Part shown: piece after piece, positions 27,092-36,782 of the stretch
Layout: every line of letters starts with the position of its first letter
Position numbering within the stretch: position 1 is the stretch's first letter
From: Paenibacillus humicus NBRC 102415
Lineage (GTDB): Bacteria; Bacillota; Bacilli; Paenibacillales; Paenibacillaceae
DNA length: 64,000 nt
Direction: 5' to 3'
NCBI RefSeq assembly: GCF_004000905.1
Contig: NZ_BIMD01000017.1
Location: 1-64,000 of the forward strand
Translations under genes and position numbers: made by a program
Notes under the pieces: model-generated
Told to the model about the DNA's origin: nothing
The model's database searches: none
The model's input: the letters and a program-made list of their open reading frames with translations, nothing else

Positions 27092-28451
27092 TCGGCTGGT
27101 TCCCCAGAAGCAGCTTCACATAACGGTCTGACCGGAACGGCTCGAGATCGTCCGGAACCGTCTGGCCGAAGGCCAGATAAGCCGGCTTCAGCCCATGGTC
27201 CATGATCAGATTGAAGGCCGCGCCGTACACCGTCGTTTCATCCAGCTTGGTGAAAATGACCTTGTCCACCCCGTGCCGGATGAAAGGCTGCGCTACCGCT
27301 TCCATATCCGGCGTGCGGGCGGTCAGGCTGAGCACCAGCAGCGTATCCGCATCCTCGCTGCTTCTCAGCAGGCTGTTGACCTCGTGGATCTGCAGCTCGC
27401 TGCGGTAATTCCTGCCGGCCGTATCCATGAGCACGGCATCCTTCTGCTCCAGCTGCTGGAATGCCCTTGCCGCCTCCGCGGGGGAGAAGACGACTTCCAG
27501 CGGAATTCCCAATATATCCGCATAGGTCCGAAGCTGGTCGACAGCGGCGATGCGGTACGTATCCGCGGTGATCAGGCCGACAGCTTTGCGATGGCGCAAA
27601 GTAAGATCCGCCGCCAGCTTCGCGATGGTCGTCGTCTTGCCGACGCCTGTCGGTCCGACGAAATGCAGCACCCGGCTATGCTCAGCCGGTTTCTCTCCCA
27701 TATATGGCTCCAGCCACATTTGCAAATGCTCTGCGGCTGCCGCCCAAAGAGCTTGGGGATCTTCGCTTAGAAGACTGTAATCCGGCTTGGCCTGCAAGTC
27801 GGCCAGAAGCCTTTCCCGCCAAGCGGCCTTGACCTCCTGCGCTTCCAGCCTTTCCATCAGGCTGGACACATGGACCGGCGCCGTTTCGGCGGCCTGGGCG
27901 CCGGACAGCTGGCGGATCCAGGTTTTGAGGTCGCGAACTTCCCGGAGCAGATCCGGCTCCATTCCTTGAGAGGCAGGCTCGCGGAAGCCGCTTGCCGGGG
28001 CGGCGGCAGCGGAGCCGTTGGAAGCGGCCGCTTCCCCGGCGGATACAGCAGGCTCAGGTGCAGCTTCGCCTGCAAATGCTGGCGGGCTGGCAGCAGGCTT
28101 AGCGACCGACTTGTACTTGGCCGCCGCCAGCGAAGCCGGAGCAGACGGGGCTGCCGTAGAAGACAGCGCAGCCGGCTGCCTGGGCGCTGCCTCTGGCTCC
28201 GGCGAAGCCGACTGCCTCGAGGCCGCTGCTGCCAACGATTGGAGGGTGTCGGCAAATGCAGGAGATGGCGCCGGCGGGCTGACGGTTTCCGCCGCCGCAA
28301 CGACCTCGATGCCTTTTTTGCCGAACATGCCGAGGAACCCTCCGGTCTTGATTTCCTTCGTACTCAAGATGACGGCATCCTTGCCCAAATCTCCTCGGAT
28401 AAGCGCCATAGCCTCCGGCATGGACGACACGACGTAGCGCTTCACTCTCAC
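27084..28451 (-). CDS. flhF: Flagellar biosynthesis GTPase FlhF
   Basis: An SRP-family GTPase that positions the first export-gate components. The 455-residue protein has an N-terminal B domain starting MRVKRYVVSSMPEAMALIR, a long Ala/Pro-rich linker (about 55-165), then the N and G domains with [19 protein letters not shown], the DTAGR box and FTKLDET. Overlaps with flhA (4 bases) and flhG (8 bases) suggest translational coupling. Confidence 0.95.
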   Translation of the reverse strand: MRVKRYVVSSMPEAMALIRGDLGKDAVILSTKEIKTGGFLGMFGKKGIEVVAAAETVSPPAPSPAFADTLQSLAAAASRQSASPEPEAAPRQPAALSSTAAPSAPASLAAAKYKSVAKPAASPPAFAGEAAPEPAVSAGEAAASNGSAAAAPASGFREPASQGMEPDLLREVRDLKTWIRQLSGAQAAETAPVHVSSLMERLEAQEVKAAWRERLLADLQAKPDYSLLSEDPQALWAAAAEHLQMWLEPYMGEKPAEHSRVLHFVGPTGVGKTTTIAKLAADLTLRHRKAVGLITADTYRIAAVDQLRTYADILGIPLEVVFSPAEAARAFQQLEQKDAVLMDTAGRNYRSELQIHEVNSLLRSSEDADTLLVLSLTARTPDMEAVAQPFIRHGVDKVIFTKLDETTVYGAAFNLIMDHGLKPAYLAFGQTVPDDLEPFRSDRYVKLLLGNQPNE

Positions 28452-30481
28452 AAGCTCACCGTCCCTATGCTCTGAACTTCAATGGAAGGCTCCAGCTCGC
28501 TGTAGGACAGCACCGGAATGTCACCCATCACCCGTTCGATCATCTGCCGCAAATACATGCGGATCGTCGGCGAAGCAAGCACGACCGGCTGGTGCCCGGA
28601 CTGGATCTGCCGATTGACTTGCTCGCTCACCTTATTGCAGATCTGCTGGGTGGCGATCGGATCCATGGCCAGATAGCTGCCATGCTCGGACTGCTGGACG
28701 GCTTCGGCGATTTTCTTCTCCAGCGCCGGGCTGACCGTAATGACCCGCATCGAGTTGCCGCCTGCACTGTACTGCTGCGTAATCTGGCGGGAGAGCGCCT
28801 GGCGGGCGTACTCCGTCAATATGTCGGTATCCTTCGAGTACAGCCCGTGGTCGGCCAAAGTCTCGAAGATGCTGACAAGGTCCCGGATCGAGATTTTCTC
28901 TTTGAGCAGCTTGGCAAGCACCTTCTGCACATCCCCGATCGTCATGACGGAAGGAATGAGTTCCTCCACGAGCGCCGGGTAGGCTTCCCGCATGTTTTCG
29001 ATAAGCGCCTTGGTCTCCTGCCTGCCGAGCAGCTCATGCGCATGGCGCTTGATGATCTCGGTCAGATGGGTGGCGACGACCGATGGCGGATCGACGACGG
29101 TGTAGCCCGACATCTCGGCCCTTTCCTTGGTCGCCTCGTCGATCCATAACGCCGGCAGTCCGAAGGCCGGCTCCATCGTCTCGATGCCGATGATGGATTC
29201 GTCCTCGAAGCCCGGGCTCATCGCCAGATAATGATTCAGGAGCAGGTCGCCGCGAGCGACCGTATTGCCTTTGATCTTGATGATGTATTCGTTCGGCCGA
29301 AGCTGGATGTTGTCTCGGATGCGAATCACGGGAACGACAAGCCCGAGCTCGAGCGCGCACTGGCGGCGAATCATGATGATCCGGTCCAGAAGATCGCCGC
29401 CCTGCTGCGTATCCGCGAGCGGGATGAGGCCGTAGCCGAATTCGAATTCGATCGGATCCACATGCAGCAGGTTCACGACGCTTTCCGGACTCCGCACTTC
29501 CTCGATCTCCTTCTCCTCCACCATCTGCTCCTGCTCTGCGATCGCTCGGCTTTGCTCGCCTTGCATCTTCCACCCCAAGTAGACAAGCAGTCCCGCGATC
29601 GGGAACGTGCGGATGATTCCGATAGGGGTGAACAGACCCAGCAGGGCGATGGTGCCGGCCACGACGAACAGCAGCTGCGGATACCGCAGAATCTGGCTGG
29701 TCAGGTCATGGGCCAGATTGCCTTCCGAAGCCGCTCTCGTCACAATCAGGCCGGCAGCGGTAGAGATGAGCAGCGCCGGAACCTGACTGACGAGACCGTC
29801 GCCGATCGTCAGGATGGAATACGTGTTGAGAGCTTCGGTGAAGCCCATCCCATGCACCGCCATCCCGATGATGAAGCCGCCGAGAAGGTTGATGATGAGG
29901 ATGATGATCGATGCGATCGCATCTCCCTTGACGAATTTGCTCGCGCCGTCCATCGACCCGTAGAAGTCGGCTTCCCGCTCGATCTTGGAGCGGCGGGCCC
30001 GAGCCTGCTGCTCGTTGATCAGGCCTGCGTTGAGATCCGCATCGATGCTCATCTGCTTGCCCGGCATGGCATCGAGCGTGAACCTTGCCGCAACCTCCGC
30101 GACCCTCTCGGAGCCTTTGGTGATGACGATGAACTGCACGACAACCAAGATCAGGAACACGACAAAGCCGATGGCGACCTGGCCTCCGGCAACCCAGTTT
30201 CCGAATGTCTGGACCACCTCGCCCGCGTGGGCATGGACAAGGATGTTGCGGGTTGTCGATACGTTGAGGGCGAGCCTGAACAAGGTCGTAATCAACAGGA
30301 GCGCCGGGAAGATGGAGAAATCCAGCGCTTCTTTTGTATTCATCGCTATTAAGAGAATGATAAGAGCGACCGATATGTTGATTACGAGCAGGAAGTCCAT
30401 CAGAAAAGTAGGGATGGGGATGACCATCATTAGGACAATGCCGATAATCCCTACCAAGATTGCCAGGTCCCTCGGTTTCAT
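28448..30481 (-). CDS. flhA: Flagellar export gate protein FlhA
   Basis: The large export-gate subunit of the flagellar type III secretion system. The 677-residue protein has an N-terminal membrane domain with about eight helices and the conserved loop with SKFVKGDAIASIIILIINL, and a C-terminal cytosolic domain (from about 320) that docks chaperone-substrate complexes. Sequence is complete and of usual length. It lies between flhB and flhF. Confidence 0.96.
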   Translation of the reverse strand: MKPRDLAILVGIIGIVLMMVIPIPTFLMDFLLVINISVALIILLIAMNTKEALDFSIFPALLLITTLFRLALNVSTTRNILVHAHAGEVVQTFGNWVAGGQVAIGFVVFLILVVVQFIVITKGSERVAEVAARFTLDAMPGKQMSIDADLNAGLINEQQARARRSKIEREADFYGSMDGASKFVKGDAIASIIILIINLLGGFIIGMAVHGMGFTEALNTYSILTIGDGLVSQVPALLISTAAGLIVTRAASEGNLAHDLTSQILRYPQLLFVVAGTIALLGLFTPIGIIRTFPIAGLLVYLGWKMQGEQSRAIAEQEQMVEEKEIEEVRSPESVVNLLHVDPIEFEFGYGLIPLADTQQGGDLLDRIIMIRRQCALELGLVVPVIRIRDNIQLRPNEYIIKIKGNTVARGDLLLNHYLAMSPGFEDESIIGIETMEPAFGLPALWIDEATKERAEMSGYTVVDPPSVVATHLTEIIKRHAHELLGRQETKALIENMREAYPALVEELIPSVMTIGDVQKVLAKLLKEKISIRDLVSIFETLADHGLYSKDTDILTEYARQALSRQITQQYSAGGNSMRVITVSPALEKKIAEAVQQSEHGSYLAMDPIATQQICNKVSEQVNRQIQSGHQPVVLASPTIRMYLRQMIERVMGDIPVLSYSELEPSIEVQSIGTVSL

Positions 30482-30504
30482 GACGAATGCCTCCGCTTAC
30501 TGAA

Positions 30505-31599
30505 TTAAGATGATTTGCTGCGGCCTTTCAGCTTGTATACATAGGCCAGCACTTCCGCGACCGCTTGGAACAGATCCGGCGGTATGCTGTCCCCGATTTC
30601 CGTCCTGTCGTACAAGGCTCTCGCCAGCGGACGGTTCTCCATCGTGACGACTCCGTTCTCCTTCGCGACTTCCTTGATCCTCAAGGCGACGTAATCCATT
30701 CCCTTCGCCAAAATGACGGGAGCCTGCATGCGCGTGCCGTCGTAACGGATGGCGATGGCGAAGTGGGTCGGGTTCGTAATGACGACATCGGCCTTGGGCA
30801 CTTCCTGCATCATGCGCTGAAGCGCCATCTTCCGCTGCCGCTCCTTGATCTTCCCTTTGATGAGCGGATTGCCCTCGCTCTTGATGTATTCATCCTTGAT
30901 GTCCTGCTTGGACATTCGCAGATTTTTCTCATACTCGTATTTCTGATAGAAATAGTCCGCCGCCGCGATGACGATCATCAGCGAGGCGAATTCGAGGCCG
31001 AGCTTCAAGGTCAGGCCGGCTGTGAACGTGAAGATGTCTTCGATGGGAGAATGTCCCAGCATGAGAATGCGTCCCCATTCTCCCCAGATCGTGTAGAACA
31101 CGACCACTCCGACTACGAGCAGCTTGATGATGCTCTTGAAGAATTCAGCGACCGACCGCATCGAGAAGATGTTCTTGAATCCGCTGATCGGGCTCAGTTT
31201 CTTGAAGTCGGGCTTGAGCGGCGTCCCCGTAAGCAGAAAGCCTACCTGCACGTAGTTGAATGCCGCAGCCGCCACGAAAGCGAGCAGCAGAATCGGAGCC
31301 AGCAGCATGAGCAGCTCCATCATGACGTGATAGAACAGCGACATGACGTTGCCCGAGGTCAGATCCAGAGTGAGCCAGTCGTTGAACAGGCTGCCGAAAA
31401 TACGGTAGATCCGTTCCTTGTAATACCCGCCGAGAACGAGGAAGCTTCCAATGACGAACAGGATGATGAAAGCGCCGGGAAGCTCGTGGGTTTTGGCGAT
31501 CTGGCCCTTGTCGCGGGCTTCGCTGCGCTTCTTCGGCGTCGCTTTTTCGGTCTTCTCGCCGTTGAACAGCTGCAGGTCGACTTTGAACCGGAGCCTCAT
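30505..31599 (-). CDS. flhB: Flagellar export switch protein FlhB
   Basis: FlhB controls the switch from hook-type to filament-type export. The 364-residue protein has four membrane helices and a cytosolic domain with the self-cleavage motif NPTH (residues 276-279), followed by the FlhB-CC part (APVILAKGMDYVALRIKEVA). The reading frame is open about 770 bases upstream of the true start, but the ATG at 31599 is preceded by GAGGAGGG and gives the normal N-terminus (LQLFNGEKTEKATPKKR). It follows fliR by 14 bases. A free-standing FlhB-CC homologue exists at 60761. Confidence 0.95.
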   Translation of the reverse strand: MRLRFKVDLQLFNGEKTEKATPKKRSEARDKGQIAKTHELPGAFIILFVIGSFLVLGGYYKERIYRIFGSLFNDWLTLDLTSGNVMSLFYHVMMELLMLLAPILLLAFVAAAAFNYVQVGFLLTGTPLKPDFKKLSPISGFKNIFSMRSVAEFFKSIIKLLVVGVVVFYTIWGEWGRILMLGHSPIEDIFTFTAGLTLKLGLEFASLMIVIAAADYFYQKYEYEKNLRMSKQDIKDEYIKSEGNPLIKGKIKERQRKMALQRMMQEVPKADVVITNPTHFAIAIRYDGTRMQAPVILAKGMDYVALRIKEVAKENGVVTMENRPLARALYDRTEIGDSIPPDLFQAVAEVLAYVYKLKGRSKSS

Positions 31600-31613
31600 G
31601 GCCGTGTCCCTCC

Positions 31614-32411
31614 TCAAGAGCCTGTCCCGCCTTTGCTGCCGACAGCGTTGAACAGCTCGCCGAGCTTCTCGAACATCAGGCTGAACAAATGCCCGAACAG
31701 AACGCCGAGAGACGGCATCAGCAGCATCAGCAGCAGGATGCCGAGCATGATTTTGAGCGGGGCGCCGATGACGAATACGTTGTATTGAGGCGCCGTCCGC
31801 GCCAGGAAGCCAAGACCGACATCCGTCAGGAACATGGCTACGACAATCGGCGCCGCGATCTGCAGGGCGAGCAGGAAAGACTGGGAGAACGCCCTGACGA
31901 GAAAGTCCGAGATCAAGCCGCTGGAGACATGCTCCATCAGCCCCAGCTTGAGAGGCATCCAGTTGTAGCTGTTCATCAGCGCCTGCAGCATATACAGATG
32001 GCCGTTCATCGTCAGAAACAGCAGCGTCAGCACCATATACTTGAGATTGCCGGTAATCGGCGCCGAGGTTCCGCTCAGCGGATCGATGATGTTCGACATG
32101 GCGAGACCCATCTGCAGATCGATGAACGCGCCGGCCGTCTGGACGACCGTGAAAAACAGGTAGACGATGAATCCAAGCAGGAGCCCGATCAGGATTTCCT
32201 GGATGATGAGCAGGATAAAGCCCGCATCGGCAGCGGCCGTCTGTTTGATTCCGTACGAGAAGTACACAAGAAGCGAAACGGCGAAACCGAGGCCAATCTT
32301 GAGCCTCGCCGGCACGGTTCGGGTGGAAAAGACAGGCGCGACTACAAAAAAAGAGGTCATTCGACAAAAAATCAGCAAAAAAATAGGGAAACCGTTAAGA
32401 AATTGTTCCAT
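31614..32411 (-). CDS. fliR: Flagellar export gate protein FliR
   Basis: A membrane component of the export gate complex that assembles with FliP and FliQ. The 265-residue protein has about six hydrophobic segments and the conserved blocks RMTSFFVVAPVFSTRTVPAR and LQMGLAMSNIIDPLSGT. Order fliP-fliQ-fliR-flhB is standard. Confidence 0.95.
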   Translation of the reverse strand: MEQFLNGFPIFLLIFCRMTSFFVVAPVFSTRTVPARLKIGLGFAVSLLVYFSYGIKQTAAADAGFILLIIQEILIGLLLGFIVYLFFTVVQTAGAFIDLQMGLAMSNIIDPLSGTSAPITGNLKYMVLTLLFLTMNGHLYMLQALMNSYNWMPLKLGLMEHVSSGLISDFLVRAFSQSFLLALQIAAPIVVAMFLTDVGLGFLARTAPQYNVFVIGAPLKIMLGILLLMLLMPSLGVLFGHLFSLMFEKLGELFNAVGSKGGTGS

Positions 32412-32421
32412 CAGCCTCTGC

Positions 32422-32691
32422 CTACCCGATATAGTTGTGCAGGTTGTTCAGCAGGTTGTAGGTGAAATCCACCAGCGTGTTCAATATCCACGGACCGAAC
32501 AGCAGAACCGCGGCCAATACGGCGACGATCTTGGGGACGAACGCCAGCGTCTGTTCCTGGATCTGGGTCGTCGCTTGAAAAATGCTGACGGCCAGGCCGA
32601 CGACAAGCCCGAGAATAAGCATGGGCGCGCTCGCTTTCAGCATGACGAACATCGCTTGGCCCGCCAGGCCGATGATGAAATTGGAACTCAT
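32422..32691 (-). CDS. fliQ: Flagellar export gate protein FliQ
   Basis: A small 89-residue export-gate subunit with two membrane helices: one near residues 15-37 (MLKASAPMLILGLVVGLAVS) and one near 50-72. The central QATTQIQEQTLAFVPKI block is typical. It lies between fliP and fliR. Confidence 0.95.
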   Translation of the reverse strand: MSSNFIIGLAGQAMFVMLKASAPMLILGLVVGLAVSIFQATTQIQEQTLAFVPKIVAVLAAVLLFGPWILNTLVDFTYNLLNNLHNYIG

Positions 32692-32715
32692 CGCATTCCC
32701 CTCCTTCTTCTGCGG

Positions 32716-33468
32716 TCATGACGGATTAAAGCTGAGCAGCAGCGACTTGATGACCAAATACCACCCGTCTACGAGGACAAACAGCAGAATTTTGAAAGGA
32801 AGCGAGATCATGACCGGCGGCAGCATCATCATCCCCATCGCCATCAGCGTACTGGAAACAACCATGTCGATAATCAAAAAGGGAATGAAGATCATGAATC
32901 CCATCTGGAACGCTGTCTTTAGTTCGCTGATCGCGTATGCCGGCACCAGCACCGTAATCGGAATATCCTGATAGGTTTTGGGCTTTTCCGCTTTGGTGTA
33001 GTTCAGAAACAGCAGCAGGTCCTTTTCCCTCGTATGCTGGAACATGAACTTCTTCATCGGCACAGCCGCTTTTTCAAGCGCCTCCGTCTGAGTCAGCTCG
33101 CCCTTCATATAAGGCTGCAGAGCCGTATCATTCACTTGCGACAGCGTTGGAGACATGACGAACAGCGTCAGGAACAACGCCAGACCGATCAGAACCTGAT
33201 TCGGAGGCATCTGCTGGGTTCCGAGCGAAGTACGCACGAAACCAAGCACGATGACGATCCGGGTAAAGCTGGTCATAAGAATAAGGAAGGAAGGAGCAAC
33301 CGTCAGAACGGTCACCATCAATACGATGGATAAAGCGCTCGTTCCTCCGGCGCTATCCCCGCCAATGTTGATATCGATGCCCGGCAGAGGCTCGGCGTAA
33401 GCGGCGCTCTGCCAGGCGAGCGACATGGCCAGGACAGTCATCAGCGAAAGCATACGTTTTCTAGTCAT
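32716..33468 (-). CDS. fliP: Flagellar export gate protein FliP
   Basis: The core subunit of the export gate channel. The 250-residue protein has a cleavable signal peptide (hydrophobic to about residue 23, cut after AYA) and four membrane segments. The family blocks FTRIVIVLGFVRTSLGTQQM, PPNQVLIGLALFLTLFVM and PVMISLPFKILLFVLVDGW are present. The start codon overlaps the fliO stop by 4 bases. Confidence 0.96.
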   Translation of the reverse strand: MTRKRMLSLMTVLAMSLAWQSAAYAEPLPGIDINIGGDSAGGTSALSIVLMVTVLTVAPSFLILMTSFTRIVIVLGFVRTSLGTQQMPPNQVLIGLALFLTLFVMSPTLSQVNDTALQPYMKGELTQTEALEKAAVPMKKFMFQHTREKDLLLFLNYTKAEKPKTYQDIPITVLVPAYAISELKTAFQMGFMIFIPFLIIDMVVSSTLMAMGMMMLPPVMISLPFKILLFVLVDGWYLVIKSLLLSFNPS

Positions 33469-34097
33469 TCGTCCCTCAACCGATCCCTGTCTCTAGATTC
33501 CTGGAACAGCTGTTCAAGCTCTTCCTGCTGCCTGGATTGCTGCTCGAGCTTTTGATGCAGCAGCTTCTGGAACCGCTTGGCCTCTTCCTTGTCTCCGTCG
33601 GCCGAAGCTTGAACAGACCGGTTCCCTTCTCCTGTCTTGCCTTGGATTCTCCGCATCCACTCCCCCAGCGGAACGCCGGTTGCGGCATTGCGCTTCTCCA
33701 GCAGCTGGCTGCGGAGGCTGTCCGCTTCTTCCCCTGCCGGGAACCGGTCCAGAAGCGTCACATTCTCGCCGACGCCGACAACATAGATGGTGCCGGCTGT
33801 TTCAATGACCTGGATCGACTTGTTCGGTCCGAGCGTCAATCCTCCAAGCTGTTCAAGAGCTCTTGCGCCCCCCATCAGCTGGCTTCGCTTGGACAGCCAG
33901 CGAATAAGGAGGGTGATCAATCCGATGACAAGAGCAAGCGAAACCAGCACCCAGACTACGCTGCCCGTCATGCCCCCGCTCGCGAAGTGCGGCACCTCGC
34001 TCCCGCCGGAAGGAAGGGCATAATCAATCGTTCCATCAGGCTTGGGCGAAGCGGAAGGAGCGGCCGCCTGAGCCGCCAATCCGGCTAACAATGGCAT
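33465..34097 (-). CDS. fliO: Flagellar biosynthesis protein FliO/FliZ
   Basis: FliO assists assembly of the FliP ring. The 210-residue protein has a short N-terminal hydrophobic stretch, one membrane helix (about 47-67) and a cytosolic FliO domain with LEQLGGLTLGPNKSIQVIE and VVGVGENVTLL, then a long charged tail. It follows cheY by 5 bases and overlaps fliP by 4. Its symbol is fliZ in B. subtilis. Confidence 0.9.
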   Translation of the reverse strand: MPLLAGLAAQAAAPSASPKPDGTIDYALPSGGSEVPHFASGGMTGSVVWVLVSLALVIGLITLLIRWLSKRSQLMGGARALEQLGGLTLGPNKSIQVIETAGTIYVVGVGENVTLLDRFPAGEEADSLRSQLLEKRNAATGVPLGEWMRRIQGKTGEGNRSVQASADGDKEEAKRFQKLLHQKLEQQSRQQEELEQLFQESRDRDRLRDE

Positions 34098-34102
34098 TTC
34101 CG

Positions 34103-34465
34103 TTACCCAAGCGTCTTCTTGATGGCCTCGATGACCCGGTCAGCCTGGAACGGCTTCACGATGAAATCCTTCGCGCCGGCCTGAATGGCGTCGATGACCA
34201 TCGCTTGCTGGCCCATGGCCGAGCACATGATGACTTTAACGTTCGGGTCGATTTTCCTGATTTCCTTCAAGGCGGCAATGCCGTCCATCTCCGGCATCGT
34301 GATGTCCATCGTGATCAGATCCGGCTTGACTTCCTTGTATCTTTCAATCGCCTGCGATCCGTCCTGAGCCTCGCCCACGACCTCGTACCCGTTTTTAGTC
34401 AGAATATCGCGAATCATCATTCGCATGAATGCAGCGTCATCAACGATCAGAATACGGTTTGCCAT
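34103..34465 (-). CDS. cheY: Chemotaxis response regulator CheY
   Basis: A single-domain receiver that, when phosphorylated by CheA, binds the FliM/FliY switch. The 120-residue protein has the acidic pair in LIVDDAAFMR (Asp9, Asp10), phosphoacceptor Asp54 (LITMDITMPEMDG) and Lys104 in IVKPF. It sits between fliY and fliO inside the flagellar structural part of the operon, as in B. subtilis. Confidence 0.96.
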   Translation of the reverse strand: MANRILIVDDAAFMRMMIRDILTKNGYEVVGEAQDGSQAIERYKEVKPDLITMDITMPEMDGIAALKEIRKIDPNVKVIMCSAMGQQAMVIDAIQAGAKDFIVKPFQADRVIEAIKKTLG

Positions 34466-34489
34466 TTGTCATTTCCTCCCTGGATGCAC

Positions 34490-35755
34490 TTATTGAATTT
34501 TGGTCATGCGGTCCCACTGGCTCACGATATCCGTGACCCGGACCCCGAAATTCTCATCGATGACGACAACTTCGCCTTTTGCAATCAGCTTGTTGTTCAC
34601 CAGAATGTCTACGGGCTCGCCTGCCAGCTTGTCGAGCTCGATGATGGAGCCTTGCGACAGCTCAAGAATATCCTTGATCTGTTTTTGCGTGCGTCCAAGC
34701 TCTACGGTTACTTTCAGCGGGATATCGAGGAGCAGGCCGAGATTGCTCTCGTCTCCTTGAGGATATCCCGGCTGGAAACCGGAAAATTGAACCGGCTGGA
34801 CATTGACGTTGCGGCCTGCCGGAGCGCCGAAAGTCTGCGGACCTTGATTGTGGACAGCAGGCGCGGCGTGCATGTCGGCCATCGGCTGCTGATACGCCGG
34901 CTGTTCGTAAACAGGCTGCTGCTGCACAGGCTGTTGATGAACGGGCTGTTCGTGGACAGGCTGCTGCTGGACGGGCTGCTGAGCCGGCGGTTCCGAATGC
35001 GGGGCTGCTGAAGCCGCTTCAATCGATGGAGCGGCAGATGCTGCGGCGGCCTCATCCCCGCTTCCGCCCATCAGCGTGTCGACCATCTGCTTGGCGAAGT
35101 TGACCGGCAGCAGCTGCATGATTGTCGAATCGATCAAGTCTCCGATCATCAGCCGGAAGCTGACTTTGATGAAGACGTCATCCGGCGGCAGCTGGGCGAG
35201 TCCTCCGCCTTGCTCCACATCGAGGATATCGATGCCGGGAGGCGAGATGTTGACCATCCGGTTGAAGATGGTCGACATCGATGTCGCCGATGAACCCATC
35301 ATTTGGTTCATCGCTTCCTGCACGGCGCTGATATGGATGTCATTGAGCTCCGTCTGGCCGACGTCGCCTTCGCCGCCAAGCATCAGATCGGCGATTACGC
35401 CCGCATCCTTTGTCCTGATGACGAGCGAATTGATGCCTTGAAAGCCTTCAACATAGCTGACCGACACCGCGACATGAGGCCGGGGGAATTCGTCGGCGAG
35501 GTCTTCCCGCTTGATGAGGGCGACCTGCGGAGTCGTGATATCCACTTTTCTTCCCAGCAGGGTGGACAGCGCGGTAGCCGCGCTTCCGAACGTGATGTTG
35601 CCGATCTCGCCCAGAGCATCCTGCTCGATGGAGCTCAGGTATTGGGAGATCTGCGCCTCGCCTGCCGTATCGGAAGGAGCGGCGGAATAACCGTCCGAGC
35701 TCTGCCGGAGCAGGGCATCGATCTCCTCCTGGGACAAATAATCCTTACTCGTCAT
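34490..35755 (-). CDS. fliY: Flagellar motor switch phosphatase FliY
   Basis: A C-ring protein of Gram-positives that combines a FliN-like domain with CheY-P phosphatase activity. The 421-residue protein begins with a CheY-binding type peptide (LSQEEIDALLRQSS), then a CheC-type domain with LGEIGNITFGSAATALST (about 46) and a second degenerate half. A long Q/P/H/V repeat linker (about 240-310) follows, then the C-terminal SpoA/FliN domain (LLLDIPLKVTVELGRTQKQI). It overlaps fliM by 11 bases. The linker has a short repeat of the QQPVHEQPVHQQPV type. Confidence 0.95.
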   Translation of the reverse strand: MTSKDYLSQEEIDALLRQSSDGYSAAPSDTAGEAQISQYLSSIEQDALGEIGNITFGSAATALSTLLGRKVDITTPQVALIKREDLADEFPRPHVAVSVSYVEGFQGINSLVIRTKDAGVIADLMLGGEGDVGQTELNDIHISAVQEAMNQMMGSSATSMSTIFNRMVNISPPGIDILDVEQGGGLAQLPPDDVFIKVSFRLMIGDLIDSTIMQLLPVNFAKQMVDTLMGGSGDEAAAASAAPSIEAASAAPHSEPPAQQPVQQQPVHEQPVHQQPVQQQPVYEQPAYQQPMADMHAAPAVHNQGPQTFGAPAGRNVNVQPVQFSGFQPGYPQGDESNLGLLLDIPLKVTVELGRTQKQIKDILELSQGSIIELDKLAGEPVDILVNNKLIAKGEVVVIDENFGVRVTDIVSQWDRMTKIQ

Positions 35756-36746
35756 AATCTTCGTCTGCTCCTTCGCTTACGATCTCGTCCACCTGGACGG
35801 CAAGGCGGTCGCGGACCGACCCCGGGCTGCCGATGAACTTCAGCTTTTCTCCAACCTTGATATGCAAGCCTTCGCCGACCGGCTTCTTCAAGGAAATGAC
35901 ATCTCCTGCGGCAAGGCTCATGAACTCTCTAACCGTAATGGAGGATTCTCCGAGCTCGGCTATGATCGGCAGCTTCGCTTTATGTACGCGCTGCTCCAGG
36001 ATCTCCACTTCTTCAGGGGCACGCGACTTCTTCTGGGATACGAACCAGTGATGCACGGACAATCTCGGCATGATCGGCTCGATGACCACATGCGGAATGC
36101 ACAAGTTGATCATGCCGGTCGTATCCCCGATTTTCGTGCTCAATGAAATCAAAGCGATCGTTTCGTTGGGAGAAACGATCTGCATGAACTGCGGGTTCGT
36201 TTCCAGCGAATCCAGCCTCGGCGAAATGTCGTACACCGTTTTCCAGGCTTCCTGCAGGCTTTCGAAGGCACGGCTGAAGATTTTCTCCATGATCATGGTT
36301 TCAATCTCCGTGAGCGCCCCGATCTTGGCGGGAGCGGTTCCTGTGCCTCCAAGCAGCCTGTCGACCATGGAATAGGCCACGTTGGGATGGACTTCAAGCA
36401 CCATCCTTCCTTCCAGCGGCTCCGCCTCAAAGATGTTCAGAATGGTCATTTTGGGAATCGAGCGGATGAATTCGTCGTACGGCAGCTGTTCCACCTGCAC
36501 GACGCTGATCTGCACAAACGTTCTCAGCTGCGCCGAGAAATAAGTCGTCAAGTATCGGGCGAAGTTTTCATGTATCCGGGTCAAGCTTCGAATATGGTCC
36601 TTGGAAAAACGGACTGCCCGTTTGAAATCGTACGCGCGGATCTTCTTCTGGCTTTCTTCCTTCTTCAGCTCCTCCGCATCCATCTCTCCTGACGACAAGG
36701 CGGCAAGCAGGGCGTCGATCTCATTCTGGGAAAGCACATCCACCAT
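35745..36746 (-). CDS. fliM: Flagellar motor switch protein FliM
   Basis: The C-ring protein that receives CheY-P. The 333-residue protein has the N-terminal CheY-binding segment (VLSQNEIDALLAAL), the middle CheC-like domain and the C-terminal SpoA domain. The ATG at 36746 has GGAGGTG 6 bases upstream. The order fliL-fliM-fliY-cheY is that of B. subtilis. Confidence 0.96.
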   Translation of the reverse strand: MVDVLSQNEIDALLAALSSGEMDAEELKKEESQKKIRAYDFKRAVRFSKDHIRSLTRIHENFARYLTTYFSAQLRTFVQISVVQVEQLPYDEFIRSIPKMTILNIFEAEPLEGRMVLEVHPNVAYSMVDRLLGGTGTAPAKIGALTEIETMIMEKIFSRAFESLQEAWKTVYDISPRLDSLETNPQFMQIVSPNETIALISLSTKIGDTTGMINLCIPHVVIEPIMPRLSVHHWFVSQKKSRAPEEVEILEQRVHKAKLPIIAELGESSITVREFMSLAAGDVISLKKPVGEGLHIKVGEKLKFIGSPGSVRDRLAVQVDEIVSEGADEDYDE

Positions 36747-36782
36747 CACTCTCACCTCCTTCGCTTATCTCACTTGGCCGTC